From: Crocinitomicaceae bacterium
GTDB lineage: Bacteria; Bacteroidota; Bacteroidia; Flavobacteriales_D; Crocinitomicaceae
Assembly (NCBI GenBank): GCA_029238665.1
Contig: JAQWFQ010000034.1
Location: 1-49,655, forward strand
Length of the DNA: 49,655 nt
Reading direction: 5' to 3'
Positions within the stretch are counted from its first letter, which is position 1; every line of letters begins with the position of its first letter. The notes beneath the pieces are model-generated. The model saw nothing but the letters and a program-made list of their open reading frames with translations. It had not been told where the DNA came from and did not search any database. This document shows, piece by piece, positions 7,526 through 16,686 of this stretch. The position numbers and the translations under genes were made by a program.

Positions 7526-9094
7526 TTAATCTACGTTATCGTGTAAGAATGAATTGTTGCTGTTTAGCGAAGTTCCGTTCTCATCTTTTGAAATACTGAA
7601 CCTACTGCTATTGTCTGATTGGCTAGGAATAGATTCATCCAATTGAATGTTTCGCCTAACGTATGCAGGTTCATTTTCAAATTCTTGAATACCGTCAGCT
7701 TTTTTTAAACGCTGTGTGTATTGTTGAATACGAGATAACCTTTCCTGAGAACGTTTTTGCTGTTCTTCAGGAGAACGTTTTTGTTTCGTTTCACGCTCCT
7801 CTAAATTCATTATCGTTTCGTCTGTATCATCCAAGACAACACGCGTAATTATAGCTGGTTCTTCTGTAGTTTCAGCAGTAGTGTTTTCTGCTGTAGTTGA
7901 TGTCTCCCAGTCTAACTTTATCTCTTCTTGCTTCTCAGAATCTGCTAAGGTAGAAGTTGGAAATTCAGGTGTTTTTTCCGTTTTTAAGAAAGGAGTATCT
8001 TGCTTTACCTCAACTTTTTCTGCAGCAGTCCATGGATTCTGGTGTGTTGGAGATTCCAGTGGAGTTTTAATTTCTTTTACTTCTTCTGCTAGCTTTGTTA
8101 CCTGCTTTTGAGGCGCTTTTTCAAATCCTGTTATTGGAGAAGATGAAAACCCTGTTGCTATAACGGTAACGCTAACTTTATCTCCTAATGTTTCATCTTT
8201 AGCATGGCCAAAAATAACGTCTGCAGTTGATCCAGCAGCTTCTTGAATGTAGTCTGTGATTTCAGTAATTTCATCCATCGATACTTCTAGGTCACCATAT
8301 GTTACATTCAGCAATACATACTCAGCTCCGCTAATGTCGTTGTCGTTCAGTAATGGAGATTCTAGTGCTTGTTGAACGGCTTTAATTGCTCTGTTGTCAC
8401 CTTCTCCAGTTGAACTACCCATAATGGCAACACCACTATCTTTCATTACTGTATTAACATCGTTAAAATCGACATTTATAGCACCTGTTACAGCAATTAC
8501 TTCAGCAATGCCTTTAGCTGCAGTAGCTAAAATATTATCTGCTTGTGAAAAAGCTTCTCCTATTGACAGGTTTCCTGTAATTTCACGTAAGCGTTCGTTG
8601 TTAATTACAAGCAGTGTGTCAACATTCTGACGCATAGCTTCTAACCCTTCTTCAGCTTGCATACGCCTTTTTCGCCCTTCAAAGTTGAAAGGAACAGTAA
8701 CAATACCAACGGTTAAGATTCCCATTTCTTTTGCTACTTCTGCAATTACTGGAGCGGCACCCGTTCCGGTTCCACCACCCATACCTGCAGTAACGAATAC
8801 CATTTTAGCATCCTTTCCTAAGTATTCTCTAATTTCTTCAATATTTTCAATGGCAGCATTTTTACCAATTTCTGGTAATGAACCGGCACCTCTTCCTTCA
8901 GTTAATGAAGGTCCAAGTTGAATTTTGTGAGGAACAGGAGAAATATCTAAGGCTTGTAAATCGGTATTACAAACTAAAAACTCCACACCTTTAATTCCTT
9001 CACTGTACATGTGGTTAACGGCATTTCCGCCCCCGCCACCTACACCAATGACCTTGATGATTGACGGTGCTTCTTTTGGTAATTCAAAATCCAT
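7526..9094 (-). CDS. ftsZ: Cell division protein FtsZ
   Basis: The tubulin-like GTPase that forms the division ring. The 522-residue protein has the nucleotide-binding start VIGVGGGGGNAVNHM (residues 15-29), the tubulin signature GGGTGTG near residue 107 and the T7-loop NVDFNDV near 208. The globular domain ends near residue 320. A long linker rich in E, T and K follows, ending in ENEPAYVRRNIQL and NNSFLHDNVD, the tail type seen in Bacteroidota in place of the proteobacterial FtsA/ZipA-binding peptide. It lies 35 bases downstream of ftsA. The length (about 140 residues above E. coli) comes from the linker. Confidence 0.97.
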   Translation of the reverse strand: MDFELPKEAPSIIKVIGVGGGGGNAVNHMYSEGIKGVEFLVCNTDLQALDISPVPHKIQLGPSLTEGRGAGSLPEIGKNAAIENIEEIREYLGKDAKMVFVTAGMGGGTGTGAAPVIAEVAKEMGILTVGIVTVPFNFEGRKRRMQAEEGLEAMRQNVDTLLVINNERLREITGNLSIGEAFSQADNILATAAKGIAEVIAVTGAINVDFNDVNTVMKDSGVAIMGSSTGEGDNRAIKAVQQALESPLLNDNDISGAEYVLLNVTYGDLEVSMDEITEITDYIQEAAGSTADVIFGHAKDETLGDKVSVTVIATGFSSSPITGFEKAPQKQVTKLAEEVKEIKTPLESPTHQNPWTAAEKVEVKQDTPFLKTEKTPEFPTSTLADSEKQEEIKLDWETSTTAENTTAETTEEPAIITRVVLDDTDETIMNLEERETKQKRSPEEQQKRSQERLSRIQQYTQRLKKADGIQEFENEPAYVRRNIQLDESIPSQSDNSSRFSISKDENGTSLNSNNSFLHDNVD

Positions 9095-9129
9095 GGCAAT
9101 TATATTTAAGTGTTGTGTTGTCTATATTG

Positions 9130-10407
9130 TTAATCTTCTTCAGCGAACCAATCTTTACTTTTTCGAACGATAGAGTCAAAGAAAGATCCTCTTGTTTTTT
9201 CTGAGTGTGTGGTTACTGCACCTGTGTCAGCTGGTTTTGAAGCGCTAGACCTTCTCATGTCTTCAAATCCTTTTAGTACAAGTCCAATCCCTGTAGCGTA
9301 CATAGGGCTTTTTATTGTTTCGTTGTTTGTGTTTGCTAGATGTTCTGTAGGGTAGCCAATACGCGTATCCATTCCGGTTACATATTCAAACAACTGTGTG
9401 GTATGGTCTAATTGTGACCCACCTCCTGTAACTACAATTCCACCAATTAGTTTCTTTTCAAAACCAGAGTTTTTGATTTCAAAATGAACCAATTCAATGA
9501 TTTCTTCCATTCTTGCTTGAATGATACTCGAAAGGTTTCTCAATGTAATTTCTCTTGCTGGACGTCCTTTTAGCCCAGGAATAGAAACAACTACATTTTC
9601 TTGACTTTCGCTTGCTACCGCAGAACCAAATTGTTGCTTCACCATTTCAGCTTTACGCTTCATGATTGTACATCCTTCTTTAATATCTTCAGTAATTACG
9701 TTTCCTCCAAATGGAATAACAGCTGTGTGGCGAATAATACCTTCATGGAAAATGGCAACATCTGTTGTTCCACCCCCAATATCAACGAGCACTACACCAG
9801 CCTCTTTTTCTTCTTCTGTTAAAACAGAATCTGCAGAAGCTATTGGTTCAAGAATGATGTTTTTAACTTTTAATCCGGCACGCTCAACACATTTGTGAAT
9901 GTTCATTGAAGCACCAACATTTCCTGTAATAATATGAAAATTCGCTTCTAAGCGAACACCTGACATTCCAATAGGATCTTTAATCCCTTGTTCGTTGTCA
10001 ATGATGTACTCCTGAGGTAAAACCGTAATAATTTGTTCTCCTGGAGGCATTGCCATTTTGTACATGTCATCAACCAAGCGGTCAATGTCTAGCTGTGCTA
10101 TTTCGTTTTCAAGGTTTGTTCGGGTAAGAATACCTCTGTGTTGAATGCTTTTTATGTGCTGACCAGCAATACCAACATTTACGGAATTTATTTTTAATTC
10201 TCCTTCGATGCGTTCTTCTGCTTCAGCAACGGCTCCACGAATGGAAAGAATAGTTTTATCGATGTTTGAAACCATACCGCGAGTAACACCTAGGGAATCC
10301 GTTTTGCCCATCGATAAAATTTCAATTTTACCATGTTCATTCATTTGACCAACAAAACATGCAATTTTTGTTGTCCCAATATCTAATCCTACAATTATCT
10401 TACTCAT
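9130..10407 (-). CDS. ftsA: Cell division protein FtsA
   Basis: An actin-fold ATPase that tethers FtsZ to the inner membrane and recruits later division proteins. The 425-residue protein has phosphate-1 GLDIGTTKIACFVG near residue 7, phosphate-2 VVLVDIGGGTTDVAIF near 205, and the adenosine motif GGIVVTGGGSQLDH near 319. The C-terminus SFFDSIVRKSKDWFAEED fits the amphipathic membrane-binding helix. The ATG overlaps the end of ftsQ by eight bases, which indicates translational coupling. Confidence 0.96.
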   Translation of the reverse strand: MSKIIVGLDIGTTKIACFVGQMNEHGKIEILSMGKTDSLGVTRGMVSNIDKTILSIRGAVAEAEERIEGELKINSVNVGIAGQHIKSIQHRGILTRTNLENEIAQLDIDRLVDDMYKMAMPPGEQIITVLPQEYIIDNEQGIKDPIGMSGVRLEANFHIITGNVGASMNIHKCVERAGLKVKNIILEPIASADSVLTEEEKEAGVVLVDIGGGTTDVAIFHEGIIRHTAVIPFGGNVITEDIKEGCTIMKRKAEMVKQQFGSAVASESQENVVVSIPGLKGRPAREITLRNLSSIIQARMEEIIELVHFEIKNSGFEKKLIGGIVVTGGGSQLDHTTQLFEYVTGMDTRIGYPTEHLANTNNETIKSPMYATGIGLVLKGFEDMRRSSASKPADTGAVTTHSEKTRGSFFDSIVRKSKDWFAEED

Positions 10408-11206
10408 TTAGATTCTTTTTCTTACAAACTATCTGACCTTCGTACTTGAGGTTAATCTCTGCATATTTTGTCCATCCTTCGTATGCGATTGCCTCGGTGT
10501 AAAATATTTTTAACTTTTCAAACTTTGATTCAACGTCTTGCGTTGAGTGAGCAGTTCCAAAAATTATTTTTTGATCTCCTACCACTGGAACTAGGATAAA
10601 ATCACCGTTCTTTTCTAAGTGCATTTGGCCCACCAGTGAATGGAATAGGGGATCATTACAAACATAAGCGGAAATACGATAGATATCATCTAGTTTTCGA
10701 ATACTTATTAAGGAGTCATTGTTAATAATTTCGGTGGTTGAAATACTGTTTGACCGGTCGTGTATTTCGCCCGTAAACAGAAGTGTTCTTGCGGTGTGTG
10801 AGGCGGTTGTAGTCATCGTATTTCCTTCAGCGTCTAGGTAGAACGTTTCACCGTGTGTATTGAATATTCGAGCAATGGGTTTTCTTATGAAAACATCGAC
10901 TTGCCATTCCCCATTTACTTGCTGAAAAACATCAACTGATTTAACATGCGAAATAGCGCCTATAAATTGTTCCATAGCCTCAGTGTCAATTTCGTCTATT
11001 TTTTGTCCTTCAAAGATGAAATGGTTCAGTTTTAGTTGGTCTAACAATTCTGTTTCTGTAATAAATGCATTCTCATCTTCTAGGTGAATGACAATGTTGG
11101 GCTCTGGCAAAATTTGGGCATTTAAATCAAATTGAATTTTAATTCCGATTAAAATTATCAAGATTCCAAAAAGCGACCAAAGCACTATTTTTACCCAATT
11201 TTTCAT
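10400..11206 (-). CDS. ftsQ: Cell division protein FtsQ
   Basis: A bitopic division protein that links early cytoplasmic and late periplasmic division factors. The 268-residue protein has one membrane helix near residues 7-27 (VLWSLFGILIILIGIKIQF). A POTRA-like segment follows (about 37-110, including ETELLDQLKL and VKSVDVFQQVNGEWQVDVFIRKP). The downstream beta domain is poorly conserved, as usual for FtsQ. The identification rests largely on topology and position between murC and ftsA. The ATG overlaps the murC stop (ATGA). Confidence 0.88.
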   Translation of the reverse strand: MKNWVKIVLWSLFGILIILIGIKIQFDLNAQILPEPNIVIHLEDENAFITETELLDQLKLNHFIFEGQKIDEIDTEAMEQFIGAISHVKSVDVFQQVNGEWQVDVFIRKPIARIFNTHGETFYLDAEGNTMTTTASHTARTLLFTGEIHDRSNSISTTEIINNDSLISIRKLDDIYRISAYVCNDPLFHSLVGQMHLEKNGDFILVPVVGDQKIIFGTAHSTQDVESKFEKLKIFYTEAIAYEGWTKYAEINLKYEGQIVCKKKNLNE

Positions 11207-12579
11207 TGTTTTAGGAGTGTTAGTTTAAGGGGTTCTACAATGCGATCAATATCTCCAGCACCTAGAGTTAGAATAATACCTGAACGGGTTTTCGTTACGT
11301 ATTCTATGGCTTCTTTTGCAGACAACAATTGCTTGTTTGCGCTTGAGATATTGTCGAGTAGTTTTTCGCTTGTAATTCCGGGTATAGGTTTTTCTCTTGC
11401 CGGGTATATTGGAAGCAATACGAGGTCATCAATTTCGCTCAGTTCGGTGCAGAAATCGAGCATAAAGTCTCGGGTTCTAGAAAATAGATGAGGTTGAAAA
11501 ATTGCTGTAATTTTTTCGCCAGGATACAGCAGTTTAACCGAAGAAATGAGCGCGTTTATTTCCGTTGGGTGATGAGCGTAGTCATCGATATAGGTAAGGG
11601 TATCTTTTTTGATATGGTATTCAAACCTACGCTTTACCCCAGCAAAACTTGCCAATCCTGCTCTTATTACAGTTTCGGAAAGGCCTAATTCTGAGCAAAG
11701 TGCAATGCATGATATGGCATTTTCGGCATTGTGAATGCCAGGTATCCCTAAGGTTACATTGCCCCATAGTCCAGTAGGCGTATCAACATCAAACATGAAC
11801 ACTCCTTGCTCAAAACGAAGGTTTTTACCGGTGTAATCAGCGCCAGAATTTAACCCGTAGCTAATGGTCTGTGTATGGTTTAATGTTACGTCTTTATGCC
11901 TTACAAGAAAACCGTTTGTGTCAATTAATTCAACATAATGTTGAAACCCTTCTTGGAAGGTGTCATTGCTCCCATAAATATCCAGGTGATCGGCATCTGT
12001 AGATGTAACAATAGAGGCAAAGGGGCTAAGTTGTAAAAAAGATCGATCAAACTCATCGGCTTCAATGACGGTGTATTCACTTGTTTTAGAGCTTACAAAG
12101 TTTGAGTTGAAGTTTGTGGATATTCCGCCAAGAAAGGCATTGCATTTATATTTTGATTGATCTAAAATGTGTGCTAATAATGTACTTGTTGTTGTTTTTC
12201 CATGTGTTCCCGCAACACCTAGTGCCTTAGAGTTTCGCGTAATCATTCCCAGTACTTGCGAACGTTTAAGCAGTACAAAACCATTCATTCGTACATAGGC
12301 TAGTTCACCAAAATCGGATGGAATCGCAGGTGTGTAAACAATGAGTGTTTTTTCAGTATTTTGAAAGTATTGAGGGATTGAGTGTTTTAAATCTTCATAG
12401 TGCAGCTCAATGCCTTCTTTTTCTAATATTTTGGTGAGTGGAGTAGAGGTTTTATCGTATCCCGCAACGCGCCATCCAAGTGAATTAAAATACCTTGCCA
12501 ATGCTGACATACCAATACCACCTGCGCCTATAAAGTAAGCGCGATCGAATTGATTGATATTTGTTTCAAATGGATTCAC
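11203..12579 (-). CDS. murC: UDP-N-acetylmuramate--L-alanine ligase
   Basis: Adds L-alanine to UDP-MurNAc, the first stem-peptide step of peptidoglycan synthesis. The 458-residue protein has the nucleotide-sugar motif AYFIGAGGIGMSALARYF (about 14-31), the Mur-ligase P-loop GVAGTHGKTTTSTLLAHIL near 117-135, the central EADEFDRSF, and the C-terminal DDYAHHPTEI. The start is GTG at 12579, one base after the murG stop. No better ATG exists nearby, and the N-terminal Rossmann motif needs this region. Confidence 0.96.
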   Translation of the reverse strand: MNPFETNINQFDRAYFIGAGGIGMSALARYFNSLGWRVAGYDKTSTPLTKILEKEGIELHYEDLKHSIPQYFQNTEKTLIVYTPAIPSDFGELAYVRMNGFVLLKRSQVLGMITRNSKALGVAGTHGKTTTSTLLAHILDQSKYKCNAFLGGISTNFNSNFVSSKTSEYTVIEADEFDRSFLQLSPFASIVTSTDADHLDIYGSNDTFQEGFQHYVELIDTNGFLVRHKDVTLNHTQTISYGLNSGADYTGKNLRFEQGVFMFDVDTPTGLWGNVTLGIPGIHNAENAISCIALCSELGLSETVIRAGLASFAGVKRRFEYHIKKDTLTYIDDYAHHPTEINALISSVKLLYPGEKITAIFQPHLFSRTRDFMLDFCTELSEIDDLVLLPIYPAREKPIPGITSEKLLDNISSANKQLLSAKEAIEYVTKTRSGIILTLGAGDIDRIVEPLKLTLLKQ

Positions 12580-12580
12580 C

Positions 12581-13678
12581 TTAAATTAATTTTTCGAGAA
12601 CATCAACAATGTCAGCAGTCGCATTGGGTTTTCCCATTGATCCTATCTGAGTGATTAATTTTTGAGTCTCGGTTTGATTTGTAAGAAGCGCCAATGCGCG
12701 TGGAATTAAATTTTCTTTTGCTGTTGCATCTGTGACTAAAACTGCGGCATCATTATTAACAAGAGCCATGGCATTCTTGGTTTGATGATCTTCAGCTACG
12801 TTTGGAGATGGAACGAGGATAATTGGTTTTTTCACTAAGCATAGCTCGGATACAGACATTGCACCCGCCCTTGAAATAACAACATCTGCAATAGCATAGG
12901 CAAGGTCCATACGGTGGATAAATTGCACCATTTTAACACAGCCAAGGTCTGTATTTTCTAATTCAGCACGTAGTTTTTCATGGTACAACTTTCCACATTG
13001 CCATAAAACTTGTGCGCCTGACGCCTTGAGTTCTTCGAGTTTATTAATAACACTTTCATTTAAGGTTCTAGCGCCTAAACTTCCTCCAACAATTAAAATG
13101 GTTTTTTTTGTGGCATCAAAGTCATAAAAACGATACCCTTCGCTTTCTTTTCCAGTAGTATCCACCATATCTTTACGTGTAGGGTTTCCGGTCATCACAA
13201 TTTTTTCTTTTGGAAAAAAACGATCAAGGCCTGTGTAGGCTACGCAGATTTTAGAAACACTTTTAGAAAGAATTTTATTGGTTTTTCCTGGAAATGAATT
13301 CTGCTCTTGAACAACAGCAGGTATCTTTAACATTGTTGCTGCTTTAAGCGTGGGACCGCTTGCATAACCTCCAACACCAACTGCAATTTGAGGGTTGAAA
13401 TCTTTTACAATTTTACGTGCTTTTAGCAGACTCTTAATTATTTTGAATGGCAGTAAGAAGTTACTAAATGTAAATTTTCGTTGAAACCCAACAATTTGCA
13501 AACCAATGATTTGATAACCAGCATCGGGAACTTTTTCCATTTCCATTTTGCCTTCAGCACCAACAAATAGAATGTCTACGTCAGGGTTTCTACGTTTGAT
13601 TTCATCAGCAATAGCAATTGCTGGAAAGACATGTCCTCCGCTTCCTCCACCTGTTATTATTGCACGTTCTATTTTCAT
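12581..13678 (-). CDS. murG: UDP-GlcNAc transferase MurG (lipid II synthesis)
   Basis: Transfers GlcNAc to lipid I on the inner face of the cytoplasmic membrane, giving lipid II. The 365-residue GT-B glycosyltransferase shows GGGSGGHVFPAIAIADE near residue 10 and GGYASGPTLKAA near 102. QEQNSFPGKTNK follows near 124, GGSLGARTLN near 198, and the donor-binding SRAGAMSVSELC near 269. It starts at ATG nine bases after the ftsW stop. Confidence 0.96.
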   Translation of the reverse strand: MKIERAIITGGGSGGHVFPAIAIADEIKRRNPDVDILFVGAEGKMEMEKVPDAGYQIIGLQIVGFQRKFTFSNFLLPFKIIKSLLKARKIVKDFNPQIAVGVGGYASGPTLKAATMLKIPAVVQEQNSFPGKTNKILSKSVSKICVAYTGLDRFFPKEKIVMTGNPTRKDMVDTTGKESEGYRFYDFDATKKTILIVGGSLGARTLNESVINKLEELKASGAQVLWQCGKLYHEKLRAELENTDLGCVKMVQFIHRMDLAYAIADVVISRAGAMSVSELCLVKKPIILVPSPNVAEDHQTKNAMALVNNDAAVLVTDATAKENLIPRALALLTNQTETQKLITQIGSMGKPNATADIVDVLEKLI

Positions 13679-13686
13679 AAGGATGT

Positions 13687-14862
13687 TTAAATGCTAACTA
13701 AATTGTCTTCGTCGGTACTTACGGTTGATGATTTCATTTGTTTAAAAGCAATGCCTTGTATAATACCGAGTCCAAGGCATGTAATCATTAAAGCTGATCC
13801 TCCCATGGCCAAAAGTGGCATATTTTGCCCAGTTACCGGAGCAATGCCTGTACAGACCAGCATGTTCACAGAAGCTTGACTTAACATTAAAATCCCAATG
13901 CCTATACAAACGTATGTGTCGAATAGGTTGTCAGATCGTAACCCAATACGCATTATGCGGTAGAGTAAAATTAAGTAGAGCAGTATCAATAGAATGGCAG
14001 AAAATAGCCCAAATTCTTCCACAAAGCTGGAGTAATAAAAATCGGCATAAGCTTCGGGGAGATATTCTTTCAGCTCACCATCACCAACACCTTTTCCAAT
14101 AAATGATCCAGAATAAATGGCCAGTTGAGCATTCAATGCTTGTGCATTTGCGATGACATCTTTATCATCGTCCATTTGATTTAAAATTCGATTCTCCCAA
14201 GTTTCGTAACGTGGAAGTAAATTTAGATCTGGAGCCGCTTTGTGAACAAGTACAATAAACATAAGCAAGGCAATTCCGCCTCCAACTAAACTGCATATTT
14301 TTAAGAAAGGCACACGTCCCAAAAACAATAAGACTAAACTGATTGAAAAAAGCATGGCGGCTGTTGAGAAGTTATCCTTTACGATCAATCCACAAATAAC
14401 TATAATTGGGATAACTACGGGCCAAAATCCTTCTTTCCAGTTGTTCAATAAATCTTTCTTTTTAACAAGAAGTCTTGAAATGTATATAATGAGCGCAAGT
14501 CTTGCAAAGTCTGAAGATTGGAATGTAAGCCCAACAAATGGAATGCGAACCCACCTACCAGCATCATTCACGCGTGTTCCAAAAAAGAACGTAAATATCA
14601 GTAATGCTACAGCAAGGTAAAACCCAAATTTAGATAGCTGGGAGATGTATTTGGCGTCTTTTTTATGAACCCAATACATGACCCCCAAACTAATCCCAAC
14701 GTAGGTTATATGTTTGAACAAATACTTAAAAGGTGTTCCTCCTTCCATCTTAATTAGGATAGGAACAAAACTATATACAGTGATAAGTGAGAACGCTAAC
14801 ATAAGTAGTGTTATTACCCAGATAACAAGGTCTCCTTTTAAGTGTTTTAAAATATTTTGCAT
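13687..14862 (-). CDS. ftsW: Lipid II polymerase FtsW (SEDS family)
   Basis: The SEDS-family peptidoglycan glycosyltransferase of the divisome, partner of FtsI. The 391-residue protein has about ten membrane helices, the GRWVRIPFVGLTFQSSDFARL region near 106-126 typical of SEDS proteins, and the conserved GDGELKEYLPEAYADFYYSSFVEEFG loop near 263-288. It could be RodA by sequence alone, but its place in the dcw cluster next to murG favours FtsW. Its ATG directly abuts the TAG of the upstream small gene (TAGATG). Confidence 0.94.
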   Translation of the reverse strand: MQNILKHLKGDLVIWVITLLMLAFSLITVYSFVPILIKMEGGTPFKYLFKHITYVGISLGVMYWVHKKDAKYISQLSKFGFYLAVALLIFTFFFGTRVNDAGRWVRIPFVGLTFQSSDFARLALIIYISRLLVKKKDLLNNWKEGFWPVVIPIIVICGLIVKDNFSTAAMLFSISLVLLFLGRVPFLKICSLVGGGIALLMFIVLVHKAAPDLNLLPRYETWENRILNQMDDDKDVIANAQALNAQLAIYSGSFIGKGVGDGELKEYLPEAYADFYYSSFVEEFGLFSAILLILLYLILLYRIMRIGLRSDNLFDTYVCIGIGILMLSQASVNMLVCTGIAPVTGQNMPLLAMGGSALMITCLGLGIIQGIAFKQMKSSTVSTDEDNLVSI

Positions 14863-15339
14863 CTATTTAAATCGTGAGATGAATTGTTCAAATATGTCTT
14901 TTTGCATCTTTGCTGTTGCTCCTTCTGCAGTAAACAAGAGTGCGCTTTTTTGTTGTTTTATCGGTTTAACAAATTCCAATGCCTTGAGTGTTCCTTTGAC
15001 ACATGTAAGGTGTCGTATTGTTTCAATGATGTTTTGATTTACATTCAATGAAGTGTCATCTTGGACAATGAGTGTATTGATTGTATTAATTGTGTCGGGG
15101 TGAGTCTCCAGGCATGTTTTTATTTGCGTATGATTCCCAACCCATATAATGTTGAATGGCAAAGATTCAATAACAGTTGCGAGCATATCAACTTGAGGGT
15201 TGATCCATGAAAATGTATCCATGCCCAACACTTTACCATGAGCACACATGGTGTTGATTTGCAGCGCCTCTTGAAGTCCACGTTCCCTTGCTTCGAGAAG
15301 TTGTTCTTCAGAGCTGATTTTTGCTCTTTGCTTTTTCAT
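14863..15339 (-). CDS. Unknown protein resembling a lone MurD C-terminal domain
   Basis: A 158-residue soluble protein without recognised motifs, located exactly between murD and ftsW (overlapping murD by one base as TAATG and abutting ftsW). By eye, residues 62-158 align with the C-terminal domain of the MurD encoded just upstream. FNIIWVGNHTQ sits over PTVWIVGGVDK and INTLIVQDD over KAIICLGKD. Next, TLKALEFVKPIKQQKSALLF sits over LEAVAYGYRFAKKGETVLL, and FEQFISRFK over GNEFKKAVRSL. The catalytic and nucleotide-binding residues are not kept, nor is the central ATPase domain. It may be a decayed partial duplication with a structural or regulatory role in the dcw operon. The codons and tight packing argue that it is a real, translated gene. 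The homology is my inference from a manual alignment. Confidence 0.6.
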   Translation of the reverse strand: MKKQRAKISSEEQLLEARERGLQEALQINTMCAHGKVLGMDTFSWINPQVDMLATVIESLPFNIIWVGNHTQIKTCLETHPDTINTINTLIVQDDTSLNVNQNIIETIRHLTCVKGTLKALEFVKPIKQQKSALLFTAEGATAKMQKDIFEQFISRFK

Positions 15340-16685
15340 TAAAGCGACCTAACGGCTTTCTTAAATTCGTTTCCTCGTTCCTCGTAATTTTCGAATAAAT
15401 CGAAACTTGCACACGCTGGAGATAGTAAAACAGTTTCTCCTTTTTTAGCGAATCGATACCCATAAGCAACAGCCTCTAAACTGGATGAAGTTTCAACAAT
15501 GTGTTCTACCTTATCTTGAAATGCTTCAATGATTTTACGGTTATCTTTTCCTAAGCAAATGATTGCTTTTACTTTGTCAGTAACTAAGGCAGAAAGTTCC
15601 TCGTAATCGTTTCCTTTATCTACACCACCAACAATCCATACGGTTGGGTTCTCCATGCTTTCAAGGGCAAACCATGTTGAGTTTATGTTTGTCGCTTTAG
15701 AATCATTGATGAATTCGATTCCGTGAACTTTAGCTACAAATTCGAGTCGGTGTTCTACATTAACAAAATCACCTAAGCTCTCTCTAACTGCACTTTTTCT
15801 GATCTCTAAAATTCTAGAAGCGATTCCTGACGCTAGTGAATTTTGGGCGTTGTGCTTACCCTTTAATGCTAAATCGTGAATTGACATAGTTAAGTTTTCG
15901 TTTATAGTTATATTTATTTGTTCTTTGCTGTCTAAGTATCCTCCCTTCTTGATTTTAGATGTAAGAGAGAATGGTGCTGATTGTGCGTTAATTGTTCTTT
16001 TTTCGAGTTCCTTCTGAATAATTGGATCATCATAATTGTAGATAAACCAGTCGTTTTCAGTTTGGTTTTGAATGATGCGAAATTTTGAGTCCACATAACT
16101 CTGCATGTTATAGTCGTAACGATCTAAATGATCGGGTGTAATATTCATAAGCAGTGCAATGTCTGCTTTGAATTTGTGCATGTCATCGAGCTGAAAGCTG
16201 CTCAACTCAAGCACGTACCAGTCGTATTTTTCTTCTGCAACTTGTTTTGCAAAACTGGCGCCAATATTACCTGCTAGGCCAACATTAACTCCTGCTTTTT
16301 TAAGAATGTGATAGGTAAGCATTGCAGTTGTTGTTTTGCCATTGCTTCCTGTAATACAAATTGTTTTAGCCTGTGTATAGTACCCTGCAAACTCAATTTC
16401 GGAGACGACGTCAATTTTAGCCTCGTTTAGCTCAAGAATACTTTTTGCAGTGTTTGGAATTCCAGGCGATTTTACAACAATATCGGACTTCAGAATACGG
16501 TCCATGCTGTGCTTCCCTTCTTCCCACTCAATGTGTAATGCTTTTAGTGTATTCTTAAATTTTACATCGATTTTCCCGAAATCTGAAACAAACACATCCC
16601 AGCCCTGCTTTTTAGCAAGAATTGCAGTGCCGACTCCGCTTTCGCCAGCGCCCAATATTGAGATATGTTTCTGTGTTCCTTTCAA
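15339..16685 (-). CDS. murD: UDP-MurNAc-L-alanine--D-glutamate ligase
   Basis: Adds D-glutamate to UDP-MurNAc-L-Ala. The 448-residue protein has the N-terminal ISILGAGESGVGTAILAKK, the Mur P-loop ITGSNGKTTTAMLTYHIL near 111-128, NITPDHLDRYDYN near 181, FINDSKATNINST near 312, and the C-terminal LLSPACASFDLFENYEERG. The reading frame begins with TTG at 16685, one base after the mraY stop. No nearby in-frame ATG precedes the Rossmann motif, so a TTG start is likely. Confidence 0.96.
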   Translation of the reverse strand: MKGTQKHISILGAGESGVGTAILAKKQGWDVFVSDFGKIDVKFKNTLKALHIEWEEGKHSMDRILKSDIVVKSPGIPNTAKSILELNEAKIDVVSEIEFAGYYTQAKTICITGSNGKTTTAMLTYHILKKAGVNVGLAGNIGASFAKQVAEEKYDWYVLELSSFQLDDMHKFKADIALLMNITPDHLDRYDYNMQSYVDSKFRIIQNQTENDWFIYNYDDPIIQKELEKRTINAQSAPFSLTSKIKKGGYLDSKEQINITINENLTMSIHDLALKGKHNAQNSLASGIASRILEIRKSAVRESLGDFVNVEHRLEFVAKVHGIEFINDSKATNINSTWFALESMENPTVWIVGGVDKGNDYEELSALVTDKVKAIICLGKDNRKIIEAFQDKVEHIVETSSSLEAVAYGYRFAKKGETVLLSPACASFDLFENYEERGNEFKKAVRSL

Positions 16686-16686
16686 T

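Noticed and set aside
7881-8921. Several plus-strand open frames opposite ftsZ
   Set aside because: They are complementary shadows of the FtsZ frame with low-complexity Ser/Thr/Pro composition and no start context.
13815-14102. Plus-strand 95-codon frame opposite ftsW
   Set aside because: An antisense shadow of a clearly conserved membrane protein, with no motif.
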